Made by a program: the position numbers and the translations under genes
In this document: piece after piece, positions 16,511 through 23,605 of the stretch
How positions within the stretch are numbered: position 1 is the stretch's first letter
How the letters are laid out: every line of letters begins with the position of its first letter
Notes under the pieces: model-generated
What the model was told of the DNA's origin: nothing
The model's input: the letters and a program-made list of their open reading frames with translations, nothing else
The model's database searches: none
NCBI GenBank assembly: GCA_964577975.1
Contig: CAZOBB010000145.1
Coordinates: 1-31,462, forward strand
Direction of reading: 5' to 3'
DNA: 31,462 nucleotides
DNA from: JAOZMY01 sp964577975
Lineage (GTDB): Bacteria; Desulfobacterota; S145-22

Positions 16511-17559
16511 AAACCACCCTCCAAAAGATTATCGTTCGGCTCCCCAATTGGGTTGGGGATGTGGTCATGGCGACCCCCGCACTGCTCTCACTTCGAAAGG
16601 GTTTTCCCGACAGCAACATCACGGTAATGGGAAAAGAAAACGCCCGCCTCCTTCTGGAAGGATTGAATGTATGGAACGCCTACCTCCCTTTCAACCGGCA
16701 CGGAAAGGAAGCGGGAACCCTCACTTTCCTGAAGGTGGCCGGTGAAATCCGAAAAGCCCGTTATGATCTCGGCATCATCTTTCCCAATTCGCCTAGCGCG
16801 GCCCTCCTTTTTGCCTTAGGGGGCGTCCGGAACAGAGTCGGTTATAACCGCCACGGCAGGGGAGCCCTCCTCACCCACCCCCTCCCCGTCAAGCGGAGGG
16901 GAGGACGATTCATTCCCGTCCCCATGATACGATACTACCTGGGAATCGTGGAATCGGTCGGTGTTTCACCTTGCACGGATCACCCCACACTCACCGTTTC
17001 AGAAAACGACTCCCGATGGGCCACGAAGCGTTTGAAAGCGCTTGGCTTGAACGATGGACATCCCCTCGTCGCCATCACGCCAGGCGCCTCCTATGGCCCT
17101 TCCAAACAATGGCTTCCTGAATACTTTTCCCGGGTGGCCGACATACTCCAAGAGAAGCTGAAGGCCCACCCCCTTTTTCTCCCCGGCCCTGGAGAAGAAA
17201 GATTGATGGACACGATCCTCTCTCAATGCAAGCACCGCCCTTTCGTCCTCGCTCCCACCGAAACCCCCCTCAACCGCCTCAAGGCCATCCTCGAAAAGGC
17301 GGATCTCCTTTTGACCAACGACACAGGTCCACGCCATATCGCGGTTGCCTTAAACCGCCCCGTCGTCGTCCTGATGGGTCCCACGGATCCACGTTACACC
17401 GCCATGGCGCTGGAAAAAACCCATATCCTCCGAAAAGAAATCGCGTGCAGCCCCTGTATGTTGAAGGTTTGTCCCCGGGATCATGCCTGTATGCGCCTTA
17501 TCACTCCGAGCGAAGTATTCGAGGCGTGTCGGAACCTCCTTCTTTCCCCTCACCCGTGA
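16507..17559 (+). CDS. waaF: GT9-family glycosyltransferase, heptosyltransferase-II (WaaF)-like
   Basis: 350 residues, normal for WaaF. The start is TTG at 16507, overlapping the previous stop as TTGA, with a GAGGGGAA site just upstream. It has R-L-P-N-W-V-G-D-V-V-M-A-T-P at the N-terminus, typical of heptosyltransferase II, and T-N-D-T-G-P-R-H-I-A-V-A near residue 275. The late segment C-S-P-C-x-x-x-x-C-P-R-D-H-x-C-M is also a WaaF mark. It adds a heptose to the inner core of LPS. The 3' end overlaps the phosphopantetheinyl transferase as GTGA. The two GT9 genes together would give a two-heptose core. The symbol is by family resemblance only. Confidence 0.88.
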   Translation: MKTTLQKIIVRLPNWVGDVVMATPALLSLRKGFPDSNITVMGKENARLLLEGLNVWNAYLPFNRHGKEAGTLTFLKVAGEIRKARYDLGIIFPNSPSAALLFALGGVRNRVGYNRHGRGALLTHPLPVKRRGGRFIPVPMIRYYLGIVESVGVSPCTDHPTLTVSENDSRWATKRLKALGLNDGHPLVAITPGASYGPSKQWLPEYFSRVADILQEKLKAHPLFLPGPGEERLMDTILSQCKHRPFVLAPTETPLNRLKAILEKADLLLTNDTGPRHIAVALNRPVVVLMGPTDPRYTAMALEKTHILRKEIACSPCMLKVCPRDHACMRLITPSEVFEACRNLLLSPHP

Positions 17560-18254
17560 AAACCTTGGACCTTCCTCGAGTTGAAAAACTCCTTGAAGAA
17601 CGCGTGCCGGGAGCACGCTGCATTCTTCGTCCCATCACGCACCTTCAAGCCCCTCTTCTCCCAGAAGAAAGGCTTGCCGCCGCCCTCCTCACCCCCCCAA
17701 AAAAGGCGGAGTTCGTGGCAGGTAGAACGGCCGCGCGAATGGCCATGAAAAAACTGGGGCATCCTCCGAGAGGCATTCCCAAAAAAGAGTCGGGGGAACC
17801 CCTGTGGCCTCACGGATTGGTAGGGAGTATCTCTCATACGAAAGATCTCTGCCTTTGCGTGATGGGAGAAACTCAGCGCTTTCGTTCCATTGGGATCGAT
17901 ATCGAAAATATCCGCCGTATGAAGAAAGAGATAGCCCACCGCGTTTTGACATCTTCCGAAAAGGAATCTCTCTCCAACCTCCCCCCTCCCCTTTTCTTAC
18001 AGCATGCCACGATTCTTTTTTCCGCCAAAGAAGCCTATTTCAAGTTCTACTTTTCCCTCACCGGACGTCCCGCCCGTTTTCACGAATTTTCTTTCCGTCT
18101 GCACCCCGATAAAAAACGCCTTGTTCAGCTCCACCCCGCCCCTTCCTCCCCCGTTTTCAATGGGATTTATGAGGTTCTAAAGGAATGGGTTGTCGTTACC
18201 GTATGGGAAGAATCCGTCGGAGATGGATGCAACAACCTTTTAAGGAATAGGTGA
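17556..18254 (+). CDS. EntD/Sfp-type 4'-phosphopantetheinyl transferase
   Basis: 232 residues from GTG 17556, which overlaps the WaaF stop as GTGA. A much longer frame begins inside waaF and is rejected. Motifs: an N-terminal R-x-A-A-R-x-A-M element, S-I-S-H-T-K at about 91-96, the magnesium-binding G-I-D-I-E at 113-117 and F-S-A-K-E-A-Y-F-K at 155-163. The enzyme moves phosphopantetheine from CoA to a conserved Ser of carrier proteins. EntD-type members often serve siderophore, polyketide or NRPS carriers rather than fatty-acid ACP. None of these is in the window, so its client is unknown. The last 15 bases overlap the convergent yihY end. Confidence 0.9.
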   Translation: MKTLDLPRVEKLLEERVPGARCILRPITHLQAPLLPEERLAAALLTPPKKAEFVAGRTAARMAMKKLGHPPRGIPKKESGEPLWPHGLVGSISHTKDLCLCVMGETQRFRSIGIDIENIRRMKKEIAHRVLTSSEKESLSNLPPPLFLQHATILFSAKEAYFKFYFSLTGRPARFHEFSFRLHPDKKRLVQLHPAPSSPVFNGIYEVLKEWVVVTVWEESVGDGCNNLLRNR

Positions 18255-19529
18255 ATTTTCGCCCCTTTCCGCCTCTTCCATTGCCGCCAAGGAAACAAGC
18301 GTTTCCTTTTTTAAGACTTCTTCAGGAAGGGCGCTAACCTTCTTGAGCCACGCGCTAAGAACCTTTTCGCCAGGAATCTCTTTAAGGAAATGGGGTTTAT
18401 CTCCAAAGGGGTTGAAGAGTCTATAGATTTGGTCAAGGCGGATATTTTCAGGGGCCTTATGAAACACGTAGCTTCCACCGCGCGCCTCACTCGTCCCCAA
18501 GATATGGTGCTGACACAGTTTGTTCAGGACATCCTGAATGGCCATGAGGGGAGCCCCGATCCGACGGGCCAACACGTCCCGGGTGATGGGATAAGTCCCT
18601 TCGCGATAATGCCAATAGATGGTTAACAAAACCGCCAACGCCAGATAGAGGGCCCGGCTTGGCTGTGTCAAAGGTGAAGCATGATTGGCCACCGCATCCC
18701 TCGGAATATCAAAATACTGGATGGCCACGGCGATTTCCGCCCCTCCCAGCACCAAACACCACGAGATATAGACCCAGATGAGAAAGATAAAACCTATCCC
18801 GAGTATCCCGTAAACTTTGAAGAACATGGAGTAGTGATACACATAATAGGCAAATATCCCTTTTGAGATCTGAAAAAGAACCGCCCCGAAAAAAGATCCT
18901 ATGATGGCGGGTTTATTCCCAACCCGCGCATTGGGAATAAGCTTATACAAAAGGAAAAAGACGAAAAAAATCATCAGGAAGGGAAGGAAAATATGCTGGA
19001 GATTCTGCACGAAGCCGAGATTGAAAATGGACTCGAAAAATCCCTTCTGGCGAATCTTGGAGGAAAGAAGAACGGAAAGGGCCAACAGAATAGGAGAAAC
19101 GGTCAAGTTGGCCCAGTAGATCACCAGCCTTTTTCCCGCCGAACGGCTCCGATGCACCTTCCAAATATTATCGAGGGAATCTTCGATCGTATACATCAAC
19201 TCAAAAGAAAGAAGAATAAGGATAAATGTTCCAAAAATTCCAAGTGATGTCGCATTCTGGGTAAAATCCGCGATATTTCGCGTAATCATCTGTTGATAGT
19301 TTTGGAGAGGAAAGAAATACCGCAGAATGATTCCCGCGAATTCCATCTGTTTGATGTTCAAATGACTCAAAACGGAGATAGAAATGGCAAGAAGCGGGAC
19401 TATGGCGAAGAGGGTCATGAAGGCAAGAATCGCCGCCACATCCAAACACCGATCGTGCCAAAACGCGGACAGGGCCTTCAAGAACACGGCAAACGGACGT
19501 TTCAGCCACGTTTTGTCGAACAACGTCAT
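18240..19529 (-). CDS. yihY: YihY/UPF0761-family inner membrane protein with C-terminal extension
   Basis: 429 residues. Residues about 20-290 hold six hydrophobic helices with the family's L-A-F-M-T-L-F-A-I-V-P-L start, E-D-S-L-D-N-I-W-K-V and G-x-G-F-I-F-L-I-W-V-Y-I-S-W. A soluble tail of about 140 residues looks like a winged helix (R-D-V-L-A-R-R-I-G-A-P-L-M-A-I-Q-D-V-L-N-K-L), common in longer members. The older RNase BN name for this family is an error; the function remains unknown, with transport or envelope roles suggested. It follows the small ORF by 56 bases and probably belongs to the miaA run. It is convergent with, and overlaps, the phosphopantetheinyl transferase by 15 bases. Confidence 0.88.
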   Translation of the reverse strand: MTLFDKTWLKRPFAVFLKALSAFWHDRCLDVAAILAFMTLFAIVPLLAISISVLSHLNIKQMEFAGIILRYFFPLQNYQQMITRNIADFTQNATSLGIFGTFILILLSFELMYTIEDSLDNIWKVHRSRSAGKRLVIYWANLTVSPILLALSVLLSSKIRQKGFFESIFNLGFVQNLQHIFLPFLMIFFVFFLLYKLIPNARVGNKPAIIGSFFGAVLFQISKGIFAYYVYHYSMFFKVYGILGIGFIFLIWVYISWCLVLGGAEIAVAIQYFDIPRDAVANHASPLTQPSRALYLALAVLLTIYWHYREGTYPITRDVLARRIGAPLMAIQDVLNKLCQHHILGTSEARGGSYVFHKAPENIRLDQIYRLFNPFGDKPHFLKEIPGEKVLSAWLKKVSALPEEVLKKETLVSLAAMEEAERGENSPIP

Positions 19530-19585
19530 CTTCTTGTTCCCAATCGCGCCATCATGACGTCAGCACAATAGTTAGGTCCCTTGGC

Positions 19586-19837
19586 TCAATGCATCTGATA
19601 CTTTTCCATGAGGAGACGCCTGAAACGTGAACGGTAGACGAGATCAAAGACATCTTCCTTTCCCGGAAACAGCGTCATGGCAACCCTCTGGAATGATTCG
19701 ATCAAAAGGTAGGCATCCTCGATGCTATAATCCCCCTGCGCAATCATGGCATAGGTCAGATCGGCACAAAACCGAAGTTTGCGAATCTTTTTATTTTCCT
19801 CCGCTATCGCCTTCTTCTTCGATTCCTCAGACGCCAT
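19586..19837 (-). CDS. Small conserved-looking protein of unknown function
   Basis: 83 residues, mostly helical: a Lys/Glu-rich N-terminus, then R-F-C-A-D-L-T-Y-A-M-I-A-Q-G-D-Y-S, an amphipathic helix ending in F-P-G-K-E, and a basic tail. There is no membrane segment. It begins 11 bases inside the end of rluB, with AAGG upstream, so it is translated with it. Not recognised. The single Cys and the helical design suggest a regulatory or binding protein, but no function is claimed. Confidence 0.65.
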   Translation of the reverse strand: MASEESKKKAIAEENKKIRKLRFCADLTYAMIAQGDYSIEDAYLLIESFQRVAMTLFPGKEDVFDLVYRSRFRRLLMEKYQMH

Positions 19838-20594
19838 AGGAGCCTTCTTTCCCCTGATCTTTCGCTACCCGCTTCAATGCTTCTACCTCTTTTTCCGTTA
19901 ACGCCCTCCAGTGACCGGGGGGAAGGCCCTTCAATTCAATAGGGCCAAATCCTACCCGTATGAGATTAAGGACCGGAAGATTCAGTCTTTCAAAGATCCG
20001 CCGGACCTCTCGGTTCCTCCCTTCTCTTAATGTTACCTTAAGCCAGGTATTTTTTTCAAGGGATCGCAAAACCTCCACGCCAACGGGCTGAATGGGTTTT
20101 CCATTCAACTTCATCTTTCCCTTTCTCAAAACGGTAAAGGCCTCGGATGGTATCCTCCCTTTTACCTTGACATGATAGATTCTTGGAATTCCGTATCTCG
20201 GATGAAGGAGGGCGTTCGCTAAAGGCCCATCATTGGTCATAAGAAGAAGCCCTTGCGTCATGATATCCAACCTTCCCACGGGGAAAATCGGCGTCTTGAT
20301 CCTCTTTACCAAATCCAAAACCGTTGGACGGCCGTGGGGATCCTCCAAACTCGTTACGACTCCCTTCGGTTTGTGAAGCGCAAGATAAATCGGGGGTGGC
20401 AGACCACGGCGCAGGCGTTTTTTCCCAACCGTTACCACATCCCTCTCGGGATCAAGCAGGGCCTGGGTATCGAACGTGACCGTTCCATTGATCGCCACCC
20501 GCCCCGTCACGATGGCATCGAACGCCTTACGCCTCGACAGACGCGTCGCTAGCGTCACCCATTTCAGAAGAGGAATCCTTTTGGTCAAAGCCAT
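19827..20594 (-). CDS. rluB: RluB/RsuA-family rRNA pseudouridine synthase
   Basis: 255 residues from ATG 20594, which has a GGAGAGG site 9 bases away. A frame extending to a TTG at 20612 is less likely. The N-terminal S4 RNA-binding domain (A-T-R-L-S-R-R-K-A at about 16-24) is followed by the synthase domain, with catalytic Asp110 in G-R-L-D-I-M-T-Q-G-L-L and L-x-E-G-R-N-R-E-V-R-R near residue 195. It converts uridine to pseudouridine in 23S rRNA (or 16S, if RsuA-like). It overlaps scpB by 68 bases and the small ORF downstream. scpB-rluB neighbourhood is common across bacteria. Confidence 0.92.
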   Translation of the reverse strand: MALTKRIPLLKWVTLATRLSRRKAFDAIVTGRVAINGTVTFDTQALLDPERDVVTVGKKRLRRGLPPPIYLALHKPKGVVTSLEDPHGRPTVLDLVKRIKTPIFPVGRLDIMTQGLLLMTNDGPLANALLHPRYGIPRIYHVKVKGRIPSEAFTVLRKGKMKLNGKPIQPVGVEVLRSLEKNTWLKVTLREGRNREVRRIFERLNLPVLNLIRVGFGPIELKGLPPGHWRALTEKEVEALKRVAKDQGKEGSYGV

Positions 20595-21117
20595 TTTCCA
20601 TATCCTCTCCAAGGGGAGGAAGGCTTGAAAGGCTCTTCAAGCCAAAAACCTCGAGAAACTGTTTGGTCGTTCCATAAACGAGAGGATGGCCCGGTGCATC
20701 CTTTCGGCCAAGGATCCGAATCATTCTCCGCTCCAGCAATGTCTTCAAGACACTCGAACTATCCACCCCTCTTATCTGCTCGATCTCTACCCGCGTGATA
20801 GGTTGTTGATAGGCAATCACGGAAAGCGTCTCCAAGGCCGAGCGGCTCAACTTAGGAGCCTTCACGGAGACCAGTCGCTTGATCCACCGAGCGTACACGG
20901 GTTTACTCCGAAGCTGAAACCCCTCCGCCACCTCCACCAATTCAAAGGCGCGATCCTCCACGACATAATCTCGTTTGAGCTCCAGGAGGGCTTCTATCAT
21001 CTCTTCAGAGGGAGGGGGATCCTCAAAAGCCTTCGCGAGTGTTCTCACGCTCAAAGGCTCCGCCATGGTAAAAAGCAAGGCTTCAAGAACCTTTTTCAAA
21101 GGTGGATCAGCACTCAT
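20527..21117 (-). CDS. scpB: Segregation and condensation protein B (ScpB)
   Basis: 196 residues with two winged-helix domains: L-K-K-V-L-E-A-L-L-F at the start and S-A-L-E-T-L-S-V-I-A-Y-Q-Q-P-I-T-R-V-E-I-E-x-I-R-G in the middle, the latter highly diagnostic. G-H-P-L-V-Y-G-T-T-K-Q-F-L-E-V-F-G-L follows. ScpB with ScpA and SMC forms the bacterial condensin. The acidic C-terminal tail (about 30 residues) overlaps the rluB start. Its start overlaps the hfq stop as ATGA. scpA is not in the window, though it usually precedes scpB. Confidence 0.95.
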   Translation of the reverse strand: MSADPPLKKVLEALLFTMAEPLSVRTLAKAFEDPPPSEEMIEALLELKRDYVVEDRAFELVEVAEGFQLRSKPVYARWIKRLVSVKAPKLSRSALETLSVIAYQQPITRVEIEQIRGVDSSSVLKTLLERRMIRILGRKDAPGHPLVYGTTKQFLEVFGLKSLSSLPPLGEDMENGFDQKDSSSEMGDASDASVEA

Positions 21118-21371
21118 GTCCCCTCTCGTTTCGGCTTTTCGCTGAAGGTATCAAAATCGGGCTGCTGTGTGAAGGGAGCCACAGTTGCAATGGCATGCTT
21201 ATAGACGAGGGTGCTTGTCGTATTCTTCAAAACAAGGGCGTAGGCATCAAAGCTTGTGATAACCCCCTCCAGCTCCTCACCCGAGGTGAGCGTAATGCGT
21301 ACCAACGTTTCTTCCCTTCGCACCTTGTTCAAAAAATGGTCTTGGGTGTTTACCCCTTTTTTGGCATCCAT
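21114..21371 (-). CDS. hfq: RNA chaperone Hfq
   Basis: 85 residues: Q-D-H-F-L-N at the N-terminus, the Sm1 strand set, S-F-D-A-Y near the middle and the Sm2 box Y-K-H-A-I-A-T-V-A-P. Hfq hexamers pair small RNAs with mRNAs. The core is somewhat divergent (R-R-E-E-T-L-V-R-I-T-L in place of the usual K-E-R-x-P-V-T-I-F-L) but the nucleotide-binding Y-K-H triad is intact. The start lies inside the end of miaA (22-base overlap) and the end overlaps scpB; miaA-hfq order is widespread in bacteria. Confidence 0.95.
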   Translation of the reverse strand: MDAKKGVNTQDHFLNKVRREETLVRITLTSGEELEGVITSFDAYALVLKNTTSTLVYKHAIATVAPFTQQPDFDTFSEKPKREGT

Positions 21372-22324
21372 TCTAATTCTCCCCGTTGGATTTGCTCTAT
21401 CAGCCTCTCCGCCTCCTTCTCACCGCTTCCTCCTCCAAAATTCAGCCAGAGGTGAGGCCGCTCCTTTTTGAACCACGTATGCTGCCTTTTTGCAAGGCGA
21501 CGCGTCTCTTTTTTTATCTCTCTCACGGCATCCTCCGTCTCCATTCGCCCTTTCAGGACGGAAACCAGTTGTTTGTAGCCAATCGCTTGCATCGGCCGCA
21601 GTGTTTCATCGTACCCCTTTTTCAAAAGCGCGGATACTTCCTCCATCCATCCTTCTTCCATCATACGATCGACCCGTTTTTCGATTCGCTCATATAAGAC
21701 CTCTCGAGAGTATGTCAGCCCAATCTTAAACAAGGGAAGGGGCTTTTCACCAAAACCATGACTCCGATGAAAAAAGGAGAGAGGCCTTTTCGTCGTTTCA
21801 TAGATGCCCAACGCCCGTAGGATGCGAAAACGGTCGTGCGGATGAACGCGGGAGGCTGTCACAGGATCCACACGTCTCAATCTCTCATACAAATACTCAA
21901 GTCCATTGGTCACAAACGCTTCCCAAAGCCCCTTCTCAATCCCTTTGGAAATTGGAGGCACGTCCACGAGTCCTTTTTCCAATGCCTTCACATAAAGGCC
22001 CGTCCCACCAACAATCACCAAAGGGATCCCTTTTTTTACTTTCTCCGAGATGAGAGACCTGGCCTGCCGCGCGTAAAGGCCGGCACTATACCCTTCATCT
22101 GGATCCAAAATGTCAATGAAATGATGTGGGATCTCTTGACGTATTTCGCGGGGCGGTTTGGCCGTACCGATGTCCATATATCGATAAACCTGCATGGAAT
22201 CGGCACTAATCACCTCCGCCCCCAAAACCCTTGCCAAATCAAGCGCAAATGCCGTCTTCCCCGTCGCCGTGGGCCCCACCACGGCGAGAATCGGAAAAAT
22301 TCCTGGTCGGATTGGCCGGTTCAT
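21350..22324 (-). CDS. miaA: tRNA dimethylallyltransferase MiaA
   Basis: 324 residues. Walker A G-P-T-A-T-G-K-T at 17-24, D-S-M-Q-V-Y-R-Y-M-D-I-G-T-A-K-P near 42-57, H-H-F-I-D and G-G-T-G-L-Y. It adds a dimethylallyl group to A37 of tRNAs reading UNN codons. ATG 22324 has no ribosome site; a possible -10 element (TAGTAT, 22332-22337) ends just 7 bases upstream, so the mRNA could be leaderless. First gene of the miaA-hfq-scpB-rluB run. Confidence 0.96.
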   Translation of the reverse strand: MNRPIRPGIFPILAVVGPTATGKTAFALDLARVLGAEVISADSMQVYRYMDIGTAKPPREIRQEIPHHFIDILDPDEGYSAGLYARQARSLISEKVKKGIPLVIVGGTGLYVKALEKGLVDVPPISKGIEKGLWEAFVTNGLEYLYERLRRVDPVTASRVHPHDRFRILRALGIYETTKRPLSFFHRSHGFGEKPLPLFKIGLTYSREVLYERIEKRVDRMMEEGWMEEVSALLKKGYDETLRPMQAIGYKQLVSVLKGRMETEDAVREIKKETRRLAKRQHTWFKKERPHLWLNFGGGSGEKEAERLIEQIQRGELEWMPKKG

Positions 22325-22331
22325 GGAAAAA

Positions 22332-22360
22332 ATACTACCACGAAAACCAGAAAATCTCCA
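22332..22360 (-). promoter_or_regulatory. Possible miaA promoter giving a leaderless start
   Basis: Read on the minus strand: TGGAGA, 17 bases, TAGTAT, then 7 bases to the miaA ATG. The -35 match is only 4 of 6, so this is tentative. Confidence 0.35.
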
Positions 22361-22442
22361 AAATAATCAACATGCAGGGGAGACAATGAGACACCCCCTC
22401 CGAGTCACGGCCTTTTGCGCCTTCGCCCGCCCACCTCGAACC

Positions 22443-22485
22443 TTGAAACGCCATGCATTTTATGCTACATAGGCATATAACTATG
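22443..22485 (+). promoter_or_regulatory. ArsR-gene promoter with overlapping dyads (likely autoregulatory operator)
   Basis: TTGAAA (22443-22448), 17 bases, TACATA (22466-22471). The dyad TATGC-TACATAG-GCATA (22461-22477) is centred on the -10 element, and a second, CATA-TAAC-TATG (22474-22485), follows. ArsR/SmtB proteins bind AT-rich dyads over their own promoters, so autoregulation is likely, though not shown. Confidence 0.55.
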
Positions 22486-22509
22486 AAATAAAGAGGAGAG
22501 AAAGGAATT

Positions 22510-22896
22510 ATGAGAGATTTCATAAAGGTCATGAAGGCCTTATCCGATCCCAGCAGGGTGAAGATTTTAAAAATGCTACAGCATCGAGATATGTGCGTTT
22601 GTGAAATCCGAGCAGCATTGGGGCTTGCCCAGCCAACCATTTCCAAACATCTCAAGATCCTGGAAGAGGCTGGACTGGTAGGATTTGTGAAGGATGGCCT
22701 ATGGGTCAATTACTTCCTCGCGGAGGGGACGTCAAGCCCCTATGCCGCCACGCTCCTCGGCAATCTGCGCCACTGGATGGATGATGAACCGGAGGTAAAA
22801 AACATTATCGAAAGGCTCCCCGAATTTGAAAGGGAAAAGATCTGCGAGAAAGGCGTCGAACGACAACGGAAAAAAAGCGCTAAACAAGCCGCATAA
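22510..22896 (+). CDS. ArsR/SmtB-family metal-responsive transcription regulator
   Basis: 128 residues: winged helix with L-S-D-P-S-R-V-K-I-L and the recognition helix A-Q-P-T-I-S-K-H-L-K-I-L. C29-x-C31 in M-C-V-C-E-I matches the alpha-3 E-L-C-V-C-D-L metal/metalloid motif of ArsR. It likely releases DNA when arsenite or another soft metal binds. AAAGGAA precedes ATG. The C-terminal tail is Lys/Arg-rich. No arsenic efflux or reductase gene is adjacent; the next gene is convergent and overlaps its end by 17 bases, so its targets lie elsewhere or only itself. Confidence 0.9.
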   Translation: MRDFIKVMKALSDPSRVKILKMLQHRDMCVCEIRAALGLAQPTISKHLKILEEAGLVGFVKDGLWVNYFLAEGTSSPYAATLLGNLRHWMDDEPEVKNIIERLPEFEREKICEKGVERQRKKSAKQAA

Positions 22897-23266
22897 GGAC
22901 CCCCGCAAAGGTCAAGAAGCCGATGACAATAGCGGCTATCTCCGCGAGAAGGTGGAAGATCCAGACAAGAAGCGCTTTACCAAAATCGGTATCATAAGCC
23001 CCTTTAATCACGAAGACGACGAGTACCAATCCCACGAAAAAACCAATAACAGGCCCGCCGGGTGGAAGGAAAACCAGGACAAGGGATAAGAACCAGGTAA
23101 GAAACGCCGATCCAAAAGCAGCGAGAAAGGACCGCAAAAAAGTCGCTTTCTCCACACCCACGATTTTCGCCCCTAGCCACATAAAAAAAGTCGCGATGAG
23201 AAGCGCAAGGCACGCGACACCCACGATAGCGCTAACTATGACTCCCAACGTTGCAGCAAGTTCCAT
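22880..23266 (-). CDS. Small membrane protein of unknown function (about four helices)
   Basis: 128 residues from ATG 23266 with a GGAAG-type site upstream; a TTG at 23287 is less likely. Almost wholly hydrophobic: segments at about 5-30, 45-65, 68-90 and 98-125, with short polar loops (K-I-V-G-V-E-K-A-T and K-G-A-Y-D-T-D-F-G-K). Not recognised. Its end overlaps the arsR end tail to tail. It is divergent from the thiamine operon, whose promoter lies about 100 bases away. It might be an envelope or stress protein; no function is claimed. Confidence 0.65.
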   Translation of the reverse strand: MELAATLGVIVSAIVGVACLALLIATFFMWLGAKIVGVEKATFLRSFLAAFGSAFLTWFLSLVLVFLPPGGPVIGFFVGLVLVVFVIKGAYDTDFGKALLVWIFHLLAEIAAIVIGFLTFAGVLMRLV

Positions 23267-23368
23267 CTCGTTACCACTTCCTCCCAAACGTTTTTAATAT
23301 ATGTAACACATTTCGCCGCTCTAAATCCATAGATAAAGCGCATATCATCTCTCCCATTTCCGGCATCC

Positions 23369-23397
23369 TTGACAATTCCCTCCCTTTTGGGTAGGAA
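23369..23397 (+). promoter_or_regulatory. Promoter of the TPP-riboswitch operon
   Basis: A perfect TTGACA (23369-23374) followed after 17 bases by the weak -10 TAGGAA (23392-23397). The start would fall just before the aptamer. Confidence 0.55.
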
Positions 23398-23407
23398 AAA
23401 GGCCAGG

Positions 23408-23495
23408 TCGCTGGGGGTGCTTCGCAGGCTGAGAGTCCACAGATACGTGGCAACCCCATGAACCTGATCTGGGTAATACCAGCGGAGGGAAGCGA
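23408..23495 (+). promoter_or_regulatory. TPP (THI-box) riboswitch aptamer
   Basis: Conserved elements are in order: GGGGGTGC (23413-23420), GCTGAGA (23428-23434), ACCC, TGAACCTGATC (23459-23469), and CTGG-GTAATA-CCAG then GCGGAGGGA. Outer stem P1 is TCGCT (23408-23412) with AGCGA (23491-23495). It binds thiamine pyrophosphate and normally lowers expression of thiamine genes. The genes downstream (thiDN, cytX) fit. Confidence 0.95.
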
Positions 23496-23567
23496 TGGCA
23501 AAGCACAGCATATCTGAGGGAAAAGCCACCCCGTTTTATTGCTCAAAAGGATTCGAGCATGTCCCTA

Positions 23568-23605
23568 CCTTGAGGAGGGTCAATTCCTGATGACCCTCCT
23601 CAAGG
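23568..23605 (+). promoter_or_regulatory. Ribosome-site-sequestering hairpin (riboswitch expression platform)
   Basis: CCTTGAGGAGGGTCA (23568-23582) and TGACCCTCCTCAAGG (23591-23605) pair perfectly over 15 bases around an 8-base loop. The AGGAGG ribosome site lies in the 5' arm and the ATG (23590-23592) at the loop/3' arm. This would block translation. The aptamer's 3' GGAGGG (23484-23489) can pair with CCCTCC (23594-23599) in the 3' arm, a plausible antisequester when TPP is absent. Confidence 0.8.

Noticed and set aside
17226..17555. N-terminal extension of the phosphopantetheinyl transferase
   Set aside because: It lies wholly inside waaF in another frame, is Pro/Arg-rich and lacks motifs; the GTG at 17556 overlapping the waaF stop is the better start.
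18240..19529. RNase BN (tRNA-processing nuclease) annotation for the yihY-like gene
   Set aside because: It is a membrane protein; the RNase BN name for this family is an old misassignment.
23539..23589. TTG start for the Nramp-like protein within the leader
   Set aside because: ATG 23590 has the AGGAGG site and is the start controlled by the hairpin.
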